Positions 51,048-59,445 are shown, numbered from the stretch's first letter. The stretch: 64,000 nucleotides of DNA from Caulobacter vibrioides (GCF_002858865.1 NZ_PJRR01000025.1:1-64000), one strand, 5' to 3'. Notes: generated from the sequence alone by a model not told the origin. Made by a program: numbers and translations.

Positions 51048-51162
51048 AGCCCTTTAGCTTTAGATGGAATCATCTAAAGCGCTTGAAAGGGCTCTAAGTA
51101 TTTGATTTTAGAGCCTGTTTATCTTGTTTAGATGGTTCCATCTAAACCAGACAGGCTCTAAG
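51046..51162. repeat. Family E nested palindromes, double copy
   Basis: First unit 51046-51115: AGAGCCCTTT ... AAAGGGCTCT enclosing TTTAGATGGAATCATCTAAA, then TTTGATTTTAGAGCC. Second unit: AGAGCCTGT ... ACAGGCTCT enclosing GTTTAGATGGTTCCATCTAA, whose GANTC is changed to GTTCC. It fills the gap between the convergent chemoreceptor and DUF998 genes and can terminate both. Confidence 0.9.
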
Positions 51163-51176
51163 GCGCGAACGCCGCC

Positions 51177-51812
51177 TCAGGCCGAGGCGGTTTCGATCTC
51201 GCTCATCACCGCCGCGCGCCAGCCTCTTTCGAGCGTCCAGGCGGCGATGGCCAGCCAGAGCAGGCCCAGGAACGCGTGCCCGCGCTGCCAGTAGCCGACA
51301 TCGTAGCCGGTGCGCACGTTCCACACCCCGGTCAGCAGGGCGAAGACCAGCAGAAGGCCGAAGAACCAGCCCAGCGAGAACTGGGCGAGACGCCGATAGT
51401 CGGGCTTACCCCACAGCGCCCAGGCGGCGAACAGCGGGGCGAACTGGATGCCCAGCCCCACCCCGCAGGCGCGGTGCATCGGATCAGGCCAGTGGAAGAT
51501 GCCGGCGAAGATCGCGCCCAGACCCGTCAGGGCCACGAACAGGCCCGCAAAGGCCGACACCACCCGCCGGCCGCCGGCGTGCTCCAGCGCATGGGCGAAG
51601 CCCGCGCCGGCGAACAGACCCGCGATCCCGGCGATGACCATGCCGTAGTTGAAGATCTCTGGCATCGGCGCCTCGGGTCCGCCCAGTTCGCTGATGAACT
51701 GCGCGCCCGCGTCGAAGCCGGGGAACAGCTGCTGGGCCAGCCACACGTCGGCCACCATCAGGGCCGGCGCGATCACGCCGATCTTCAGGTAGGCGCCGGT
51801 GCGGGCGGTCAA
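51177..51812 (-). CDS. DUF998 family membrane protein
   Basis: A 211-residue inner membrane protein with six predicted helices and the DUF998 pattern: QFISELGGPEAPMPEIFNYG after helix 1 and GIFHWPDPMHRACGVGLGIQ near the middle. Function unknown. The start looks to be TTG 51812 with AGGA eight bases upstream. A family D repeat lies 80 bases upstream. Confidence 0.78.
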   Translation of the reverse strand: MTARTGAYLKIGVIAPALMVADVWLAQQLFPGFDAGAQFISELGGPEAPMPEIFNYGMVIAGIAGLFAGAGFAHALEHAGGRRVVSAFAGLFVALTGLGAIFAGIFHWPDPMHRACGVGLGIQFAPLFAAWALWGKPDYRRLAQFSLGWFFGLLLVFALLTGVWNVRTGYDVGYWQRGHAFLGLLWLAIAAWTLERGWRAAVMSEIETASA

Positions 51813-51894
51813 CAGATCAGTCCTGATTGAAGAGGCGACTAGAAATCGCGCGGGGCGGCGGCGGGGTCAATCCAGCTCGTCCACCAAAACACCG

Positions 51895-52014
51895 TGTCAT
51901 CCCGGCCGGACCCCGGCGAAAGCCGGGGGGAGAGCCGGGACCCAGGGGCGGCGGGCACAGCGCTCTTGCAACCCCTGGGTCCCGGATAGCCTCTGCGAGG
52001 CTTCCGGGATGACA
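51895..52014. repeat. Family D inverted repeat, copy 3
   Basis: TGTCATCCCGG to CCGGGATGACA, with CCCCGGCGAAAGCCGGGG and the GGGACCCAGGGG / CCCCTGGGTCCC arms inside. Very like copy 4 at 56157-56271. It sits just after the stop of the M28 peptidase gene. Confidence 0.92.
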
Positions 52015-52024
52015 CACCAAATGC

Positions 52025-53740
52025 CTACTTCGCCGCCGACGGGTGGCCGGCCGGGGCGAAGGCGCCGCCGAAGAAGTCGCCCTTCTTCCAGGTCGGACGC
52101 ACCGGGGTGTTGGCCAGTTCGCGGGCGATCTCGTAGTTGACCAGCGCAAAGCGCGCGGCGGCCGCGTAGTCGATCGGCTGCTTCAGGTCGTCGGCGGGGT
52201 TGTGATAGTTGGTCTTCAGGAACGTCGTGAAGGCCTTCTCGCCGCCGTTCTGGAAGCCCGTCATCAGGAACACCGACGGCACGCCCTGCTCGACGAAGCG
52301 GTAGTGGTCCGAGCGGGTGAACAAGCCTTCTTCCGGCAGCGGGTCGGGGGAGACGCCGATGCCCACGCGGCCGGCGGCGTGCTTGACCACCTCGCCGATC
52401 GTCGAGCGATCCGAGCCGAACGCGATCACGTCGCTGAACGGGTACAGCAGGACCGGCATGTCCAGGTTCACATTGGCCGCGATGTCGGCCTTCTTCACGG
52501 TCGGGTGGACGGCGAAGTAGTCCGAGCCCACCAGGCCCTTTTCCTCGGCGGTCACGGCCAGCAGCACGATCGAGCGCTTGGGGCGCACCTTGCTGTTCTT
52601 GAAGCCGCGCGCGACCTCCAGCAGGGTGGCGATGCCCGAGGCGTTGTCCAGCGCGCCGTTGTTGATGGCGTCTTCGCCCGGCTTGGCGTTCGGCTTGATC
52701 CCGATGTGGTCCAGGTGCGCCGACAGGATGATCGTCTGAGCCTTCAGGGTCGGGTCCGAACCCTCGATCATGCCGACGACGTTGCTGCTCTCGCTCTTTT
52801 GGATCTCGGTCTTGAGTTCGATCTTGACCTTGGTGGCCAGGTCGAAGCCCTTGACCGCGCCTTCCGGCTTTTCGGCCTCGGCCATGGCGGTTTCCAGCGA
52901 GCCCGCCGCGCCGGCGAACAGCTTGGCCGCGCCGGCCTGGCTCAGCGAGGCCAGCGACGGCGTGCCCGCCGCACGGATGGCGCCGACGTCCTGGGCGTTG
53001 CGCCACACCACGCGCCAGCTCTTCATGCCGGCCACGCCCGCCTTGAACGGGCGACGCTTTTCACCGCTGGGCGTCGACAGGGTGATCACGCCGATCGCGC
53101 CGCGCTTTTCGGCCTCGGCGCGCTTGGTGTTGGGGCTGCTGAGGTGGGCACGTTCCTCGGTCTGGATCGAGGCCGGGGCGCCGCCCAGCATGACGACGAT
53201 CTTGCCCTTCACGTCCAGGCCCGCATAGTCGTCGCGGTTGCGGGTGGCGTCGACCACGCCATAGCCCACGAACACGACCGGCGCTTCCACCGTCAGGTCG
53301 GCGGCCTGGGCCTGGGGCGTGGGCAGGAAGTCTTCGCCGAAGGTCAGGGCCACGGTCTGGCCGTCGGCGCCGGTCACCGTCATGGCGCCCTCGCCGGCCG
53401 GGCGGAACGAGATCAGCGGCACGCGCTGTTGATAGGTTCCGTTGTCGCCGGCCGGCTTGACGCCCAGCAGGGCGTACTGAGCGGCCACGTACTTGGCGGC
53501 GATGTCATAGCCGCGCGTGCCGGCTTCGCGACCTTCCAGCAGGTCGTCGGCCAGGAAGGCCATGTGCGTCTTGATGATGTCGGCCGACGGCGTGAAGTCC
53601 GAAACCGGCGCGGCCTTCTTGACCGCCTTCGGGGCCACCTTCTGGACGGCGACCGGCTTGGGCGGCGTGGCCGCCAGGACCGGCTGCGCGACCAAGAGCA
53701 GGGCGGCGCTGGCGAGCGCGGCGCGACGCATAAACGACAT
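52025..53740 (-). CDS. Secreted M28 family zinc aminopeptidase with PA domain
   Basis: A 571-residue exported peptidase: signal peptide (1-23, ending VLA), propeptide-like Pro/Lys segment, M28 core with an inserted PA domain (about 140-250; VFVGYGVVDATRNRDDYAGL). Zinc ligands can be placed: H in SAHLDHIG, D in NGALDNASG, E in VTAEEKGL, D in NVNLDMPVL and H in TNYHNPADDL. Two-zinc aminopeptidases of this kind free N-terminal residues in the periplasm or outside. Monocistronic; the 412-base region upstream (53741-54152) holds no gene I can support. Confidence 0.94.
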   Translation of the reverse strand: MSFMRRAALASAALLLVAQPVLAATPPKPVAVQKVAPKAVKKAAPVSDFTPSADIIKTHMAFLADDLLEGREAGTRGYDIAAKYVAAQYALLGVKPAGDNGTYQQRVPLISFRPAGEGAMTVTGADGQTVALTFGEDFLPTPQAQAADLTVEAPVVFVGYGVVDATRNRDDYAGLDVKGKIVVMLGGAPASIQTEERAHLSSPNTKRAEAEKRGAIGVITLSTPSGEKRRPFKAGVAGMKSWRVVWRNAQDVGAIRAAGTPSLASLSQAGAAKLFAGAAGSLETAMAEAEKPEGAVKGFDLATKVKIELKTEIQKSESSNVVGMIEGSDPTLKAQTIILSAHLDHIGIKPNAKPGEDAINNGALDNASGIATLLEVARGFKNSKVRPKRSIVLLAVTAEEKGLVGSDYFAVHPTVKKADIAANVNLDMPVLLYPFSDVIAFGSDRSTIGEVVKHAAGRVGIGVSPDPLPEEGLFTRSDHYRFVEQGVPSVFLMTGFQNGGEKAFTTFLKTNYHNPADDLKQPIDYAAAARFALVNYEIARELANTPVRPTWKKGDFFGGAFAPAGHPSAAK

Positions 53741-54152
53741 GACTTGAGACGCTCCTCGGGCGTGTAGCCAAAATTATGTTTGGTGTTGGAGGCGCGACCG
53801 CCCCAATCCCCGCACCGCAGACCCCCAAGTCCGCGACGGCGGCGAACCATGTCGAGCCTGTGACAGCTTGTCGAGACGGGGGAGTCTGAACGTTTTGTAA
53901 TCTTGGGCAGGTTTTGGCGCGAAGACCGGCGTTATCGCCAGGCGCTTCCGCGCGCGCGGCAAGCCTCGCACGCCCCGGCCGCCAGAGGCCCGGGCGGCGG
54001 CAGATCACACCCCTCTGCGGCGGCGTATCCAAGGCCCTGGAGGTTAACGCGTGGCAAAAAACATGACCGAGCCGTGAATTTTACCATCTCTCCTCGCCAG
54101 GGCTTAACCCAACCTGTCGGATAACCTTGGGTAAGCAGAGAGGACATTGTCC

Positions 54153-54392
54153 ATGCAGGCCCTATCCATCGCCGCCTCGGGGATGCTCGCCGCCGCCGAC
54201 CGGCTCAGCGCCAGCGCCCAGCGCGTCGCCGCCGGCGATCAGCAGGCCGAGAAGAACGCCGAGCCCCGCGACGTCGACTACGCCAAGGAGCGCGTCGAGC
54301 AGATCGGCGCGTCCACCGACTTCAAGGCCAATGCGGCGGTGGTCCGCACGGCCGACAAGATGACCGGCGCCCTGCTCGACATGAAGGTCTAA
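54153..54392 (+). CDS. Minimal flagellar axial (rod/hook D0-like) protein
   Basis: A 79-residue protein made only of the two terminal helices of flagellar axial proteins. The N-terminus MQALSIAASGMLAAADRLSA copies the FlgB/FlgC/FlgE/FlgK start, and the C-terminus DFKANAAVVRTADKMTGALL copies their last helix. The whole folded middle is missing: a 20-residue charged linker (AEKNAEPRDVDYAKERVEQI) joins them. ATG 54153 has GAGAGGA nine to fifteen bases upstream. It is not in a flagellar operon. It could be a rod adaptor, a plug, a decoy or a relic; small proteins annotated as rod-like exist in caulobacters, role not known to me. Confidence 0.7.
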   Translation: MQALSIAASGMLAAADRLSASAQRVAAGDQQAEKNAEPRDVDYAKERVEQIGASTDFKANAAVVRTADKMTGALLDMKV

Positions 54393-54429
54393 GCGCCGAG
54401 AACGATTGAGATCGGGTTCGAGCCTATCC

Positions 54430-54590
54430 ATCCCTTCCGGACATGTGTCCGGGCGATGGGCTCCGCCCGCCGGACGCCTGCCAGCGCCCCCCATTGCAGC
54501 GGGCGTCCGGTCGCCGCCTCCCGCTTTGCCCCCTAGTCTTGCGGGAGGCGGCCCCCCCATTGCAGCTTGCGAATGTTCCTGTATTGTTCC
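54430..54590. repeat. Cluster of hairpins upstream of a DUF559 gene
   Basis: CCGGACA-TG-TGTCCGG is a perfect palindrome; CCGGACGCC faces GGGCGTCCGG; CCGCCTCCCGC faces GCGGGAGGCGG. CCCCCCATTGCAGC occurs twice, before and after the last stem. This differs from repeat families A-F. Confidence 0.65.
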
Positions 54591-54597
54591 ATTTGTG

Positions 54598-54975
54598 GTG
54601 GAGCGGTCTCGACAACTCGACTTCGCGCGACGTCTGCGTCGTGACGCGCCCGCGATGGAACGGGTGCTGTGGCGGCTGTTGCGAGACCGTCGCCTTGATG
54701 ACCTCAAGTTCCGCCGGCAACTGCCCATAGGCCGCTATGTCGTCGACTTCGCCTGCCTGCGCCATCGGCTGATCGTCGAGGCCGACGGGCCGCATCACGA
54801 TGAGGCGCGTGACGCGCAACGGGACGCTTGGCTGGCCGGGCAGGGCTTCCGTGTGCTGAGGTTCAAGAACGACGAACTCAACAACCCCGACCGCGTCCTG
54901 GGGCTGATCCTTGAAGCCTGCGCCGCTCCCCCTTCTCCCCTTGCGGGAGAAGGTGTCGACGCAGTCGACGGATGA
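54598..54975 (+). CDS. DUF559 endonuclease-like protein ending inside a repeat
   Basis: About 125 residues. DUF559 proteins are relatives of the very-short-patch repair endonuclease with a PD-(D/E)XK-like core: here FRRQLPIGRYVVDFACLRHR then LIVEADGPHHDE and GFRVLRFKNDELN. The basic N-terminal helix (QLDFARRLRRDAPAMERVLW) is shared with the protein at 57243. The start is uncertain: GTG 54598 or 54595, no clear ribosome site. The last 15 codons (PSPLAGEGVDAVDG) and the stop are encoded by the left arm of the family B repeat. No methyltransferase is adjacent, so it is not an ordinary Vsr. Confidence 0.8.
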   Translation: MERSRQLDFARRLRRDAPAMERVLWRLLRDRRLDDLKFRRQLPIGRYVVDFACLRHRLIVEADGPHHDEARDAQRDAWLAGQGFRVLRFKNDELNNPDRVLGLILEACAAPPSPLAGEGVDAVDG

Positions 54976-55057
54976 GGGGTTGAAAGACCTGTCCGGACAG
55001 CGCGGCGCGACCCCTCACCCGGCCCTTCGGGCCACCCTCTCCCGCAAGGGGAGAGGG
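54931..55057. repeat. Family B inverted-repeat pair at the end of a DUF559 gene
   Basis: Left arm CCTTCTCCCCTTGCGGGAGA through GGATGAGGGGTTG (54931-54982), right arm CGACCCCTCACC through CTCCCGCAAGGGGAGAGGG (55008-55057), about 25 bases apart. The left arm holds the DUF559 stop codon. Same family as 3722-3878. Confidence 0.85.
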
Positions 55058-55065
55058 AACAGGCC

Positions 55066-56106
55066 TCACCCCGGCGTCAGCACCATCTTCAGCGCGCCGG
55101 CCTCGCGGCTTTCGAACAGGCGATAGGCCTCAGGCCCGTCGCTGAGCGGCAGGCGGTGGCTGATATACTTCTCGGGCCGCAGGCGTCCCGAGCGCACCAG
55201 CGGGAACAGCGCCGGCAGTTCCTCGGGCACCGAGCAGGTTCCCACCCGGAAGGTCAGGCCCGCCCCGAAGGCGCGCTCCAGCGGGAACGCGAAGCGCTTG
55301 GCCTGCTGCACCCCGATCACCGACACCACGCCGCGCGGCCGCACCAGGCGCAGGGCCGCATCCACCGTGGCCTCGCCGCCGACCGCCTCGATCACGCAGT
55401 CCAGACCGCGGCCCTTGGTGTCCTCGCGCACGCGGGCCAGGGCCTCGTCGGGATGCAGGGCGATGGCGCCGGCCTCCTCCGCCAAAGCCCGGCGGGCGGG
55501 CAGGGGATCGACGGCGTAGACGACGTGCGCGCCCATCACATAGGCGCTCTCGACCGCCATCAGGCCGATGGGGCCAAGCCCGATCACCGCCACGCTGGCG
55601 CCCGGCCGCACCTCGGCGTTGCGGGCCCCGAACCAGGCGGTGGCCAGGGCGTCGGTCATCATCAGCGCCTGATCCATCGAGACGCCGTCGGGCACGGGCA
55701 CAGCGTTCATGTCGGCGGCCGGCACGCGCACGGCTTCCGCCTGAGAGCCCTGCAGCCGCGCCGACAGGCCATAGCAGGCGCCCTGGCCGTTCTCGCAGGT
55801 CTGGATCACGCCTGCCAGGCACGAGCGGCAACGCCCGCAGCCCACCGCGGCGGGCAGCATGACCTTGTCGCCGACCTTCAGCCGCTGGACGCCGCGCCCG
55901 ACTTCGACCACCTCGCCGACCGCCTCGTGGCCGACGCAGAACCCGAGATCCTCCGAGAAGCCATGGCCGTGATAGATGTGCAGGTCCGAGCCGCAGATCG
56001 AGCAGGCGGTGACCTGGACGATCGCGTCGCGGTCCGACTGGGGCGTGGGATCGTCCATGCTCTCGTACCGGACGTCGCGGGCGCCGTGGTAGCGCAGGGC
56101 TTTCAT
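55066..56106 (-). CDS. Zinc-dependent alcohol dehydrogenase (MDR family)
   Basis: A 346-residue medium-chain dehydrogenase. Catalytic zinc ligands are seen in VTACSICGSDLHIYHG (Cys) and VGHEAVGEVVEVG (His, Glu); the structural zinc lobe is CGRCRSCLAGVIQTCENG; the NAD(P) fold is VAVIGLGPIGLMAVESAYVM. It resembles glutathione-independent formaldehyde/threonine-type dehydrogenases in the tandem AlcDH group. Start ATG 56106. The SDR gene follows upstream after a family D repeat; both may belong to one catabolic step pair, but this is only position. Confidence 0.9.
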   Translation of the reverse strand: MKALRYHGARDVRYESMDDPTPQSDRDAIVQVTACSICGSDLHIYHGHGFSEDLGFCVGHEAVGEVVEVGRGVQRLKVGDKVMLPAAVGCGRCRSCLAGVIQTCENGQGACYGLSARLQGSQAEAVRVPAADMNAVPVPDGVSMDQALMMTDALATAWFGARNAEVRPGASVAVIGLGPIGLMAVESAYVMGAHVVYAVDPLPARRALAEEAGAIALHPDEALARVREDTKGRGLDCVIEAVGGEATVDAALRLVRPRGVVSVIGVQQAKRFAFPLERAFGAGLTFRVGTCSVPEELPALFPLVRSGRLRPEKYISHRLPLSDGPEAYRLFESREAGALKMVLTPG

Positions 56107-56156
56107 GAGATTGCTCCGAAAAGGCTGGGACACGCTCCGTCGACGGTCATCTTCCG

Positions 56157-56271
56157 TGTCATCCCGGCCGAACCCCGGCGAAAGCCGGGGGCAGAGCCGG
56201 GACCCAGGGGGAGCCGCAGTGCGCTTGGCCCCTGGGTCCCGGATAGCCTCTGCGAGGCTTCCGGGATGACA
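56157..56271. repeat. Family D inverted repeat, copy 4
   Basis: TGTCATCCCGGCC to TTCCGGGATGACA with the internal CCCCGGCGAAAGCCGGGG hairpin. It lies between the SDR and the alcohol dehydrogenase gene, on the same strand as both. Confidence 0.92.
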
Positions 56272-56312
56272 CGGGATTGGGCGTGGATCGGCGTCTTCAT
56301 GATCTTTCCCAG

Positions 56313-57050
<738 letters not shown>

Positions 57051-57112
57051 CCCCGCGTCCTCCCGTTTTCGAGAGGATAGGCGCGGGTGACGTAGCGGAG
57101 GTCAAAAAACAA

Positions 57113-57644
57113 AAATCCCTCTCTCTAAGAGAGAGGGAGGGGCCCGCCGCGGAGCGGTGGGAGGGTGAGAGGTTTCACCTTTTTCGTGAAGCCTCGCCAA
57201 TCTCCCTTTAAGGTGGTGTTCAGCTAGGAGCAGTCTCTTAGGATGGACAAGACCGCTGTCGCCCGTCGTCTTCGCAGAGGCCAGACCTTGGCGGAGAAGG
57301 TCCTGTGGAACCTTGTCCGCAACCGCCGTCTGGGCGGGTACAGGTTTTTGCGTCAGGTCCCAATCGACCGCTACTTCGCGGATTTCGTTTGCGAGGCGGC
57401 CAAGGTGATCGTGGAGTTGGATGGTCCTGTCCACGAAGGGCGAGAGGACTATGATGATCGCCGAACAGAGGCGTTGGCGCTGTTCGGTTACCTGGTTCTC
57501 AGGTTCCGAAATGAACGGGTCCTGGCCGATCCGGGTGGTACGGCGGACGAGATCCTGGCGGTGCTTCGGTCGGTGAGGCTTTAACCTCTCACCCTCCCAC
57601 CGCTGCGCGGCGGGCCCCTCCCTCTCTCTAAGAGAGAGGGATTT
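57113..57644. mobile_element. Candidate DUF559 nuclease element bounded by family A inverted repeats
   Basis: The outer ends AAATCCCTCTCTCTAAGAGA (57113-) and AGAGAGAGGGATTT (-57644) face each other. The arms (57113-57174 and 57583-57644) include inner ends GAGGGTGAGAGGTT / AACCTCTCACCCTC that are perfectly complementary; the middle ~20 bases differ but keep pairing. The 408-base interior is almost exactly one DUF559 gene, whose TAA stop lies in the right arm. No clear target-site duplication is visible outside (AAAAAC on the left, CATGGG on the right). Status as a mobile element is inference. Confidence 0.6.
57243..57584 (+). CDS. DUF559 endonuclease-like protein inside an inverted repeat
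   Basis: A 113-residue DUF559 protein, complete: helix 1 MDKTAVARRLRRGQTLAEKV, then RFLRQVPIDRYFADFVCEAA, VIVELDGPVHEG (acidic/His active-site region), DDRRTEALALFGYLVLRFRN and a C-terminal helix. It shares the positions of Asp, Glu, Asp and His with the protein at 54598 but only part of the sequence, so the two are not recent copies. Codon use is less GC-extreme than that of its neighbours. The stop is encoded by the repeat arm. Confidence 0.85.
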   Translation: MDKTAVARRLRRGQTLAEKVLWNLVRNRRLGGYRFLRQVPIDRYFADFVCEAAKVIVELDGPVHEGREDYDDRRTEALALFGYLVLRFRNERVLADPGGTADEILAVLRSVRL

Positions 57645-57651
57645 CATGGGC

Positions 57652-57720
57652 TTAGCCTTACTTCGCCGCGTCCATCAGGCCGGCAAACCGCTCGAACAGG
57701 TTGAGACTGTCATTGCGGCG
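57652..57720 (-). pseudogene. Duplicated 3' end of carA
   Basis: 57652-57701 matches 58154-58203, the true 3' end of carA with its downstream bases, at 49 of 50 positions, and the match continues more weakly for about ten bases. On the minus strand it encodes [17 protein letters not shown] and a stop, against [17 protein letters not shown] in carA. The adjoining family A arms (57583-57644, 58085-58147) extend the direct repeat to about 120 bp. Confidence 0.9.
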
Positions 57721-57880
57721 CTTCGCGTCTTGCGAGGCGGTCCTGTTGGTTATCGGTTTTCGCGGCGTCCTTCCCCAACTGGTAGCCGAACGCCATGACG
57801 ATGCTTACGCTCATCAAGACCACCAGAGGGCGATCCAAGTTGAGGATTGTCCGAAGGGACTTTCCCACCGAGCTGTTCAT
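57710..57880 (-). CDS. 56-residue single-pass membrane protein
   Basis: A short frame between the true carA end and its duplicated tail. The product starts MNSSVGKSLRTILNLDR, has one clear helix (PLVVLMSVSIVMAFGYQLG, residues 18-36) and a charged tail (KTDNQQDRLARREAPQ). GAGG lies nine bases before the ATG. Its TGA is formed at the junction with the carA-tail duplication (CAATGACAG). The upstream 200 bases (57881-58084) hold no other gene I can support. Unrecognised. Confidence 0.55.
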   Translation of the reverse strand: MNSSVGKSLRTILNLDRPLVVLMSVSIVMAFGYQLGKDAAKTDNQQDRLARREAPQ

Positions 57881-58084
57881 TCAACCAACCCTCGGCTTCT
57901 GCGTCGTTTAAGGCGAACGCGACGATCCACGGCAGGGCGCAAGCCTGATCCCGCCCAGCGCGGGCGCAATCTGAGGGTGCGGGAAGATCTGAGAATGTCA
58001 ACTTGGGCGTGATCCGCCGGAACACGCTGATGGGCAGGTGCGGTGACAGCGCACGCAAGGCCAGGCCACACCGGCAGTCGGCGT

Positions 58085-58147
58085 AACCACTCACCCTCCC
58101 GCGCCTGCGGCGCGGGCCCCTCCCTCTCTCAAAGAGAGAGGGGTTTC
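58085..58147. repeat. Single family A arm after carA
   Basis: CCACTCACCCTCCCGCGCC through CCTCCCTCTCTCAAAGAGAG, in the orientation of a right arm. No facing left arm is found within 450 bases. It begins 12 bases after the carA stop. Confidence 0.85.
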
Positions 58148-58159
58148 CGTTGTTTAGCC

Positions 58160-59326
58160 TTACTTCGCCGCGTCCATCAGGCCCGCAAACCGCTCGAACA
58201 GGTACAGGCTGTCGGTCGGACCCGGCGAGGCTTCGGGGTGGTGCTGCACCGAGAACACCGGCTTGCCGTCCAGGGCGATGCCGGCGTTGGTGCCGTCGAA
58301 CAGCGAGACGTGGGTCTCCTTGACCGGGGCGGGCAGGGAGGCGGTGTCGACGGTGAAGCCGTGGTTCATCGAGACGATCTCGACCTTGCCGGTGGTCAGG
58401 TCCTTGACCGGGTGGTTGGCGCCGTGGTGGCCCTGTTCCATCTTCACGGTCTTGGCGCCCAGGGCCAGGGCCAGCATCTGGTGGCCCAGGCAAATGCCGA
58501 ACACCGGCTTGCCGCTGGCGACCAGCGTCTGAATGACCGGAACCGCATACTCCCCCGTCGCGGCCGGGTCGCCCGGGCCGTTGCTCAGCATCACGCCGTC
58601 GGGGTTGCGGGCCAGGATGTCTTCGGCGCTGGTCGAGGCCGGCACCACCGTGGCGCGGGCGCCGACATGGGCCAGGGCGCGCAGGATGTTGCGCTTGACG
58701 CCGTAGTCGATGACCACGACCTCGTACTTGGGCTTGTCCAGCTTGGCGTAGCCTTCCGGCCACGACCACAGACCCTCGTCCCAGGTGAAGGTCTGGGTGG
58801 TCGAGGCGTCCTTGGCTAGGTCGAGGCCTTCGAGGCCCGCCCAGGCCTTGGCCTTGGCGACCAGGGCGGCAAGGTCGAACTGGCCGTGGGGCGAATGGGC
58901 GATGACGCCGTGCGGCATGCCGGTTTCGCGGATCTTGCGGGTCAGGGCGCGGGTGTCGACACCCGCCAGGCCCACCACGCCGCGCGCCTTCATCCAGGCG
59001 TCGAAATCGCCATCGGCGCGCCAGTTGGCCTGGACGGTGGGCACGTCGCGGAACAGGGCGCCGCGGGCGGCCGTCTCGGCCACGCCGGTGATCTGCTCGA
59101 CGTCCTCGCCGTTCACCCCGACATTGCCGACGTGCGGGAAGGTGAAGGCCACGATCTGGGCCATGTAGGACGGGTCGGTCAGGATCTCCTGATAACCGGT
59201 CATGGCGGTGTTGAAGCACACCTCGCCGACCGCGTCGCCGACCGCGCCGCAGCCCACGCCTTGCAGGATGGTGCCGTCGGCCAAGGCCAGAACGCCAGTC
59301 ACGCCGGGGAGAAGGTCTTGGGACAT
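58160..59326 (-). CDS. carA: Carbamoyl-phosphate synthase small (glutaminase) subunit
   Basis: Hydrolyses glutamine and channels ammonia to CarB. The 388-residue protein has the N-terminal CPSase domain ([20 protein letters not shown]) and a C-terminal class I glutamine amidotransferase with the nucleophile in [17 protein letters not shown] and the His/Glu pair in [16 protein letters not shown]. Start ATG 59326. A strong hairpin lies in its leader (59446-59470). Its last 17 codons are duplicated at 57652-57720. Full length. Confidence 0.98.
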   Translation of the reverse strand: MSQDLLPGVTGVLALADGTILQGVGCGAVGDAVGEVCFNTAMTGYQEILTDPSYMAQIVAFTFPHVGNVGVNGEDVEQITGVAETAARGALFRDVPTVQANWRADGDFDAWMKARGVVGLAGVDTRALTRKIRETGMPHGVIAHSPHGQFDLAALVAKAKAWAGLEGLDLAKDASTTQTFTWDEGLWSWPEGYAKLDKPKYEVVVIDYGVKRNILRALAHVGARATVVPASTSAEDILARNPDGVMLSNGPGDPAATGEYAVPVIQTLVASGKPVFGICLGHQMLALALGAKTVKMEQGHHGANHPVKDLTTGKVEIVSMNHGFTVDTASLPAPVKETHVSLFDGTNAGIALDGKPVFSVQHHPEASPGPTDSLYLFERFAGLMDAAK

Positions 59327-59445
59327 TCTATGGAGCGCTCCTGAACGCGGCTTGGCCCGGAATTGGGCGGTCATTTTCGCAAAAAGACCGACCCGGGGTA
59401 ACCCCCGTCCGGCCCCCGCGCGTCGGGGCGTCTTCTTGCAAGAAA

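Noticed and set aside
53774..54147. Short minus-strand frames between the M28 peptidase and the axial-like gene
   Set aside because: No ribosome sites, no family features, and they cover what should be promoter DNA.
54598..54975. Vsr mismatch endonuclease of a restriction-modification system
   Set aside because: No cytosine methyltransferase or other restriction gene nearby, and the protein is a DUF559 member with a repeat-derived tail.
57113..57644. Insertion sequence with a transposase
   Set aside because: No transposase or integrase frame and no clear target duplication; only a DUF559 nuclease is inside.
57701..58012. A 103-codon plus-strand frame between the DUF559 element and carA
   Set aside because: The opposite strand holds a better short gene (57710-57880) with helix and ribosome site; the plus frame overlaps the carA-tail duplicate antisense.
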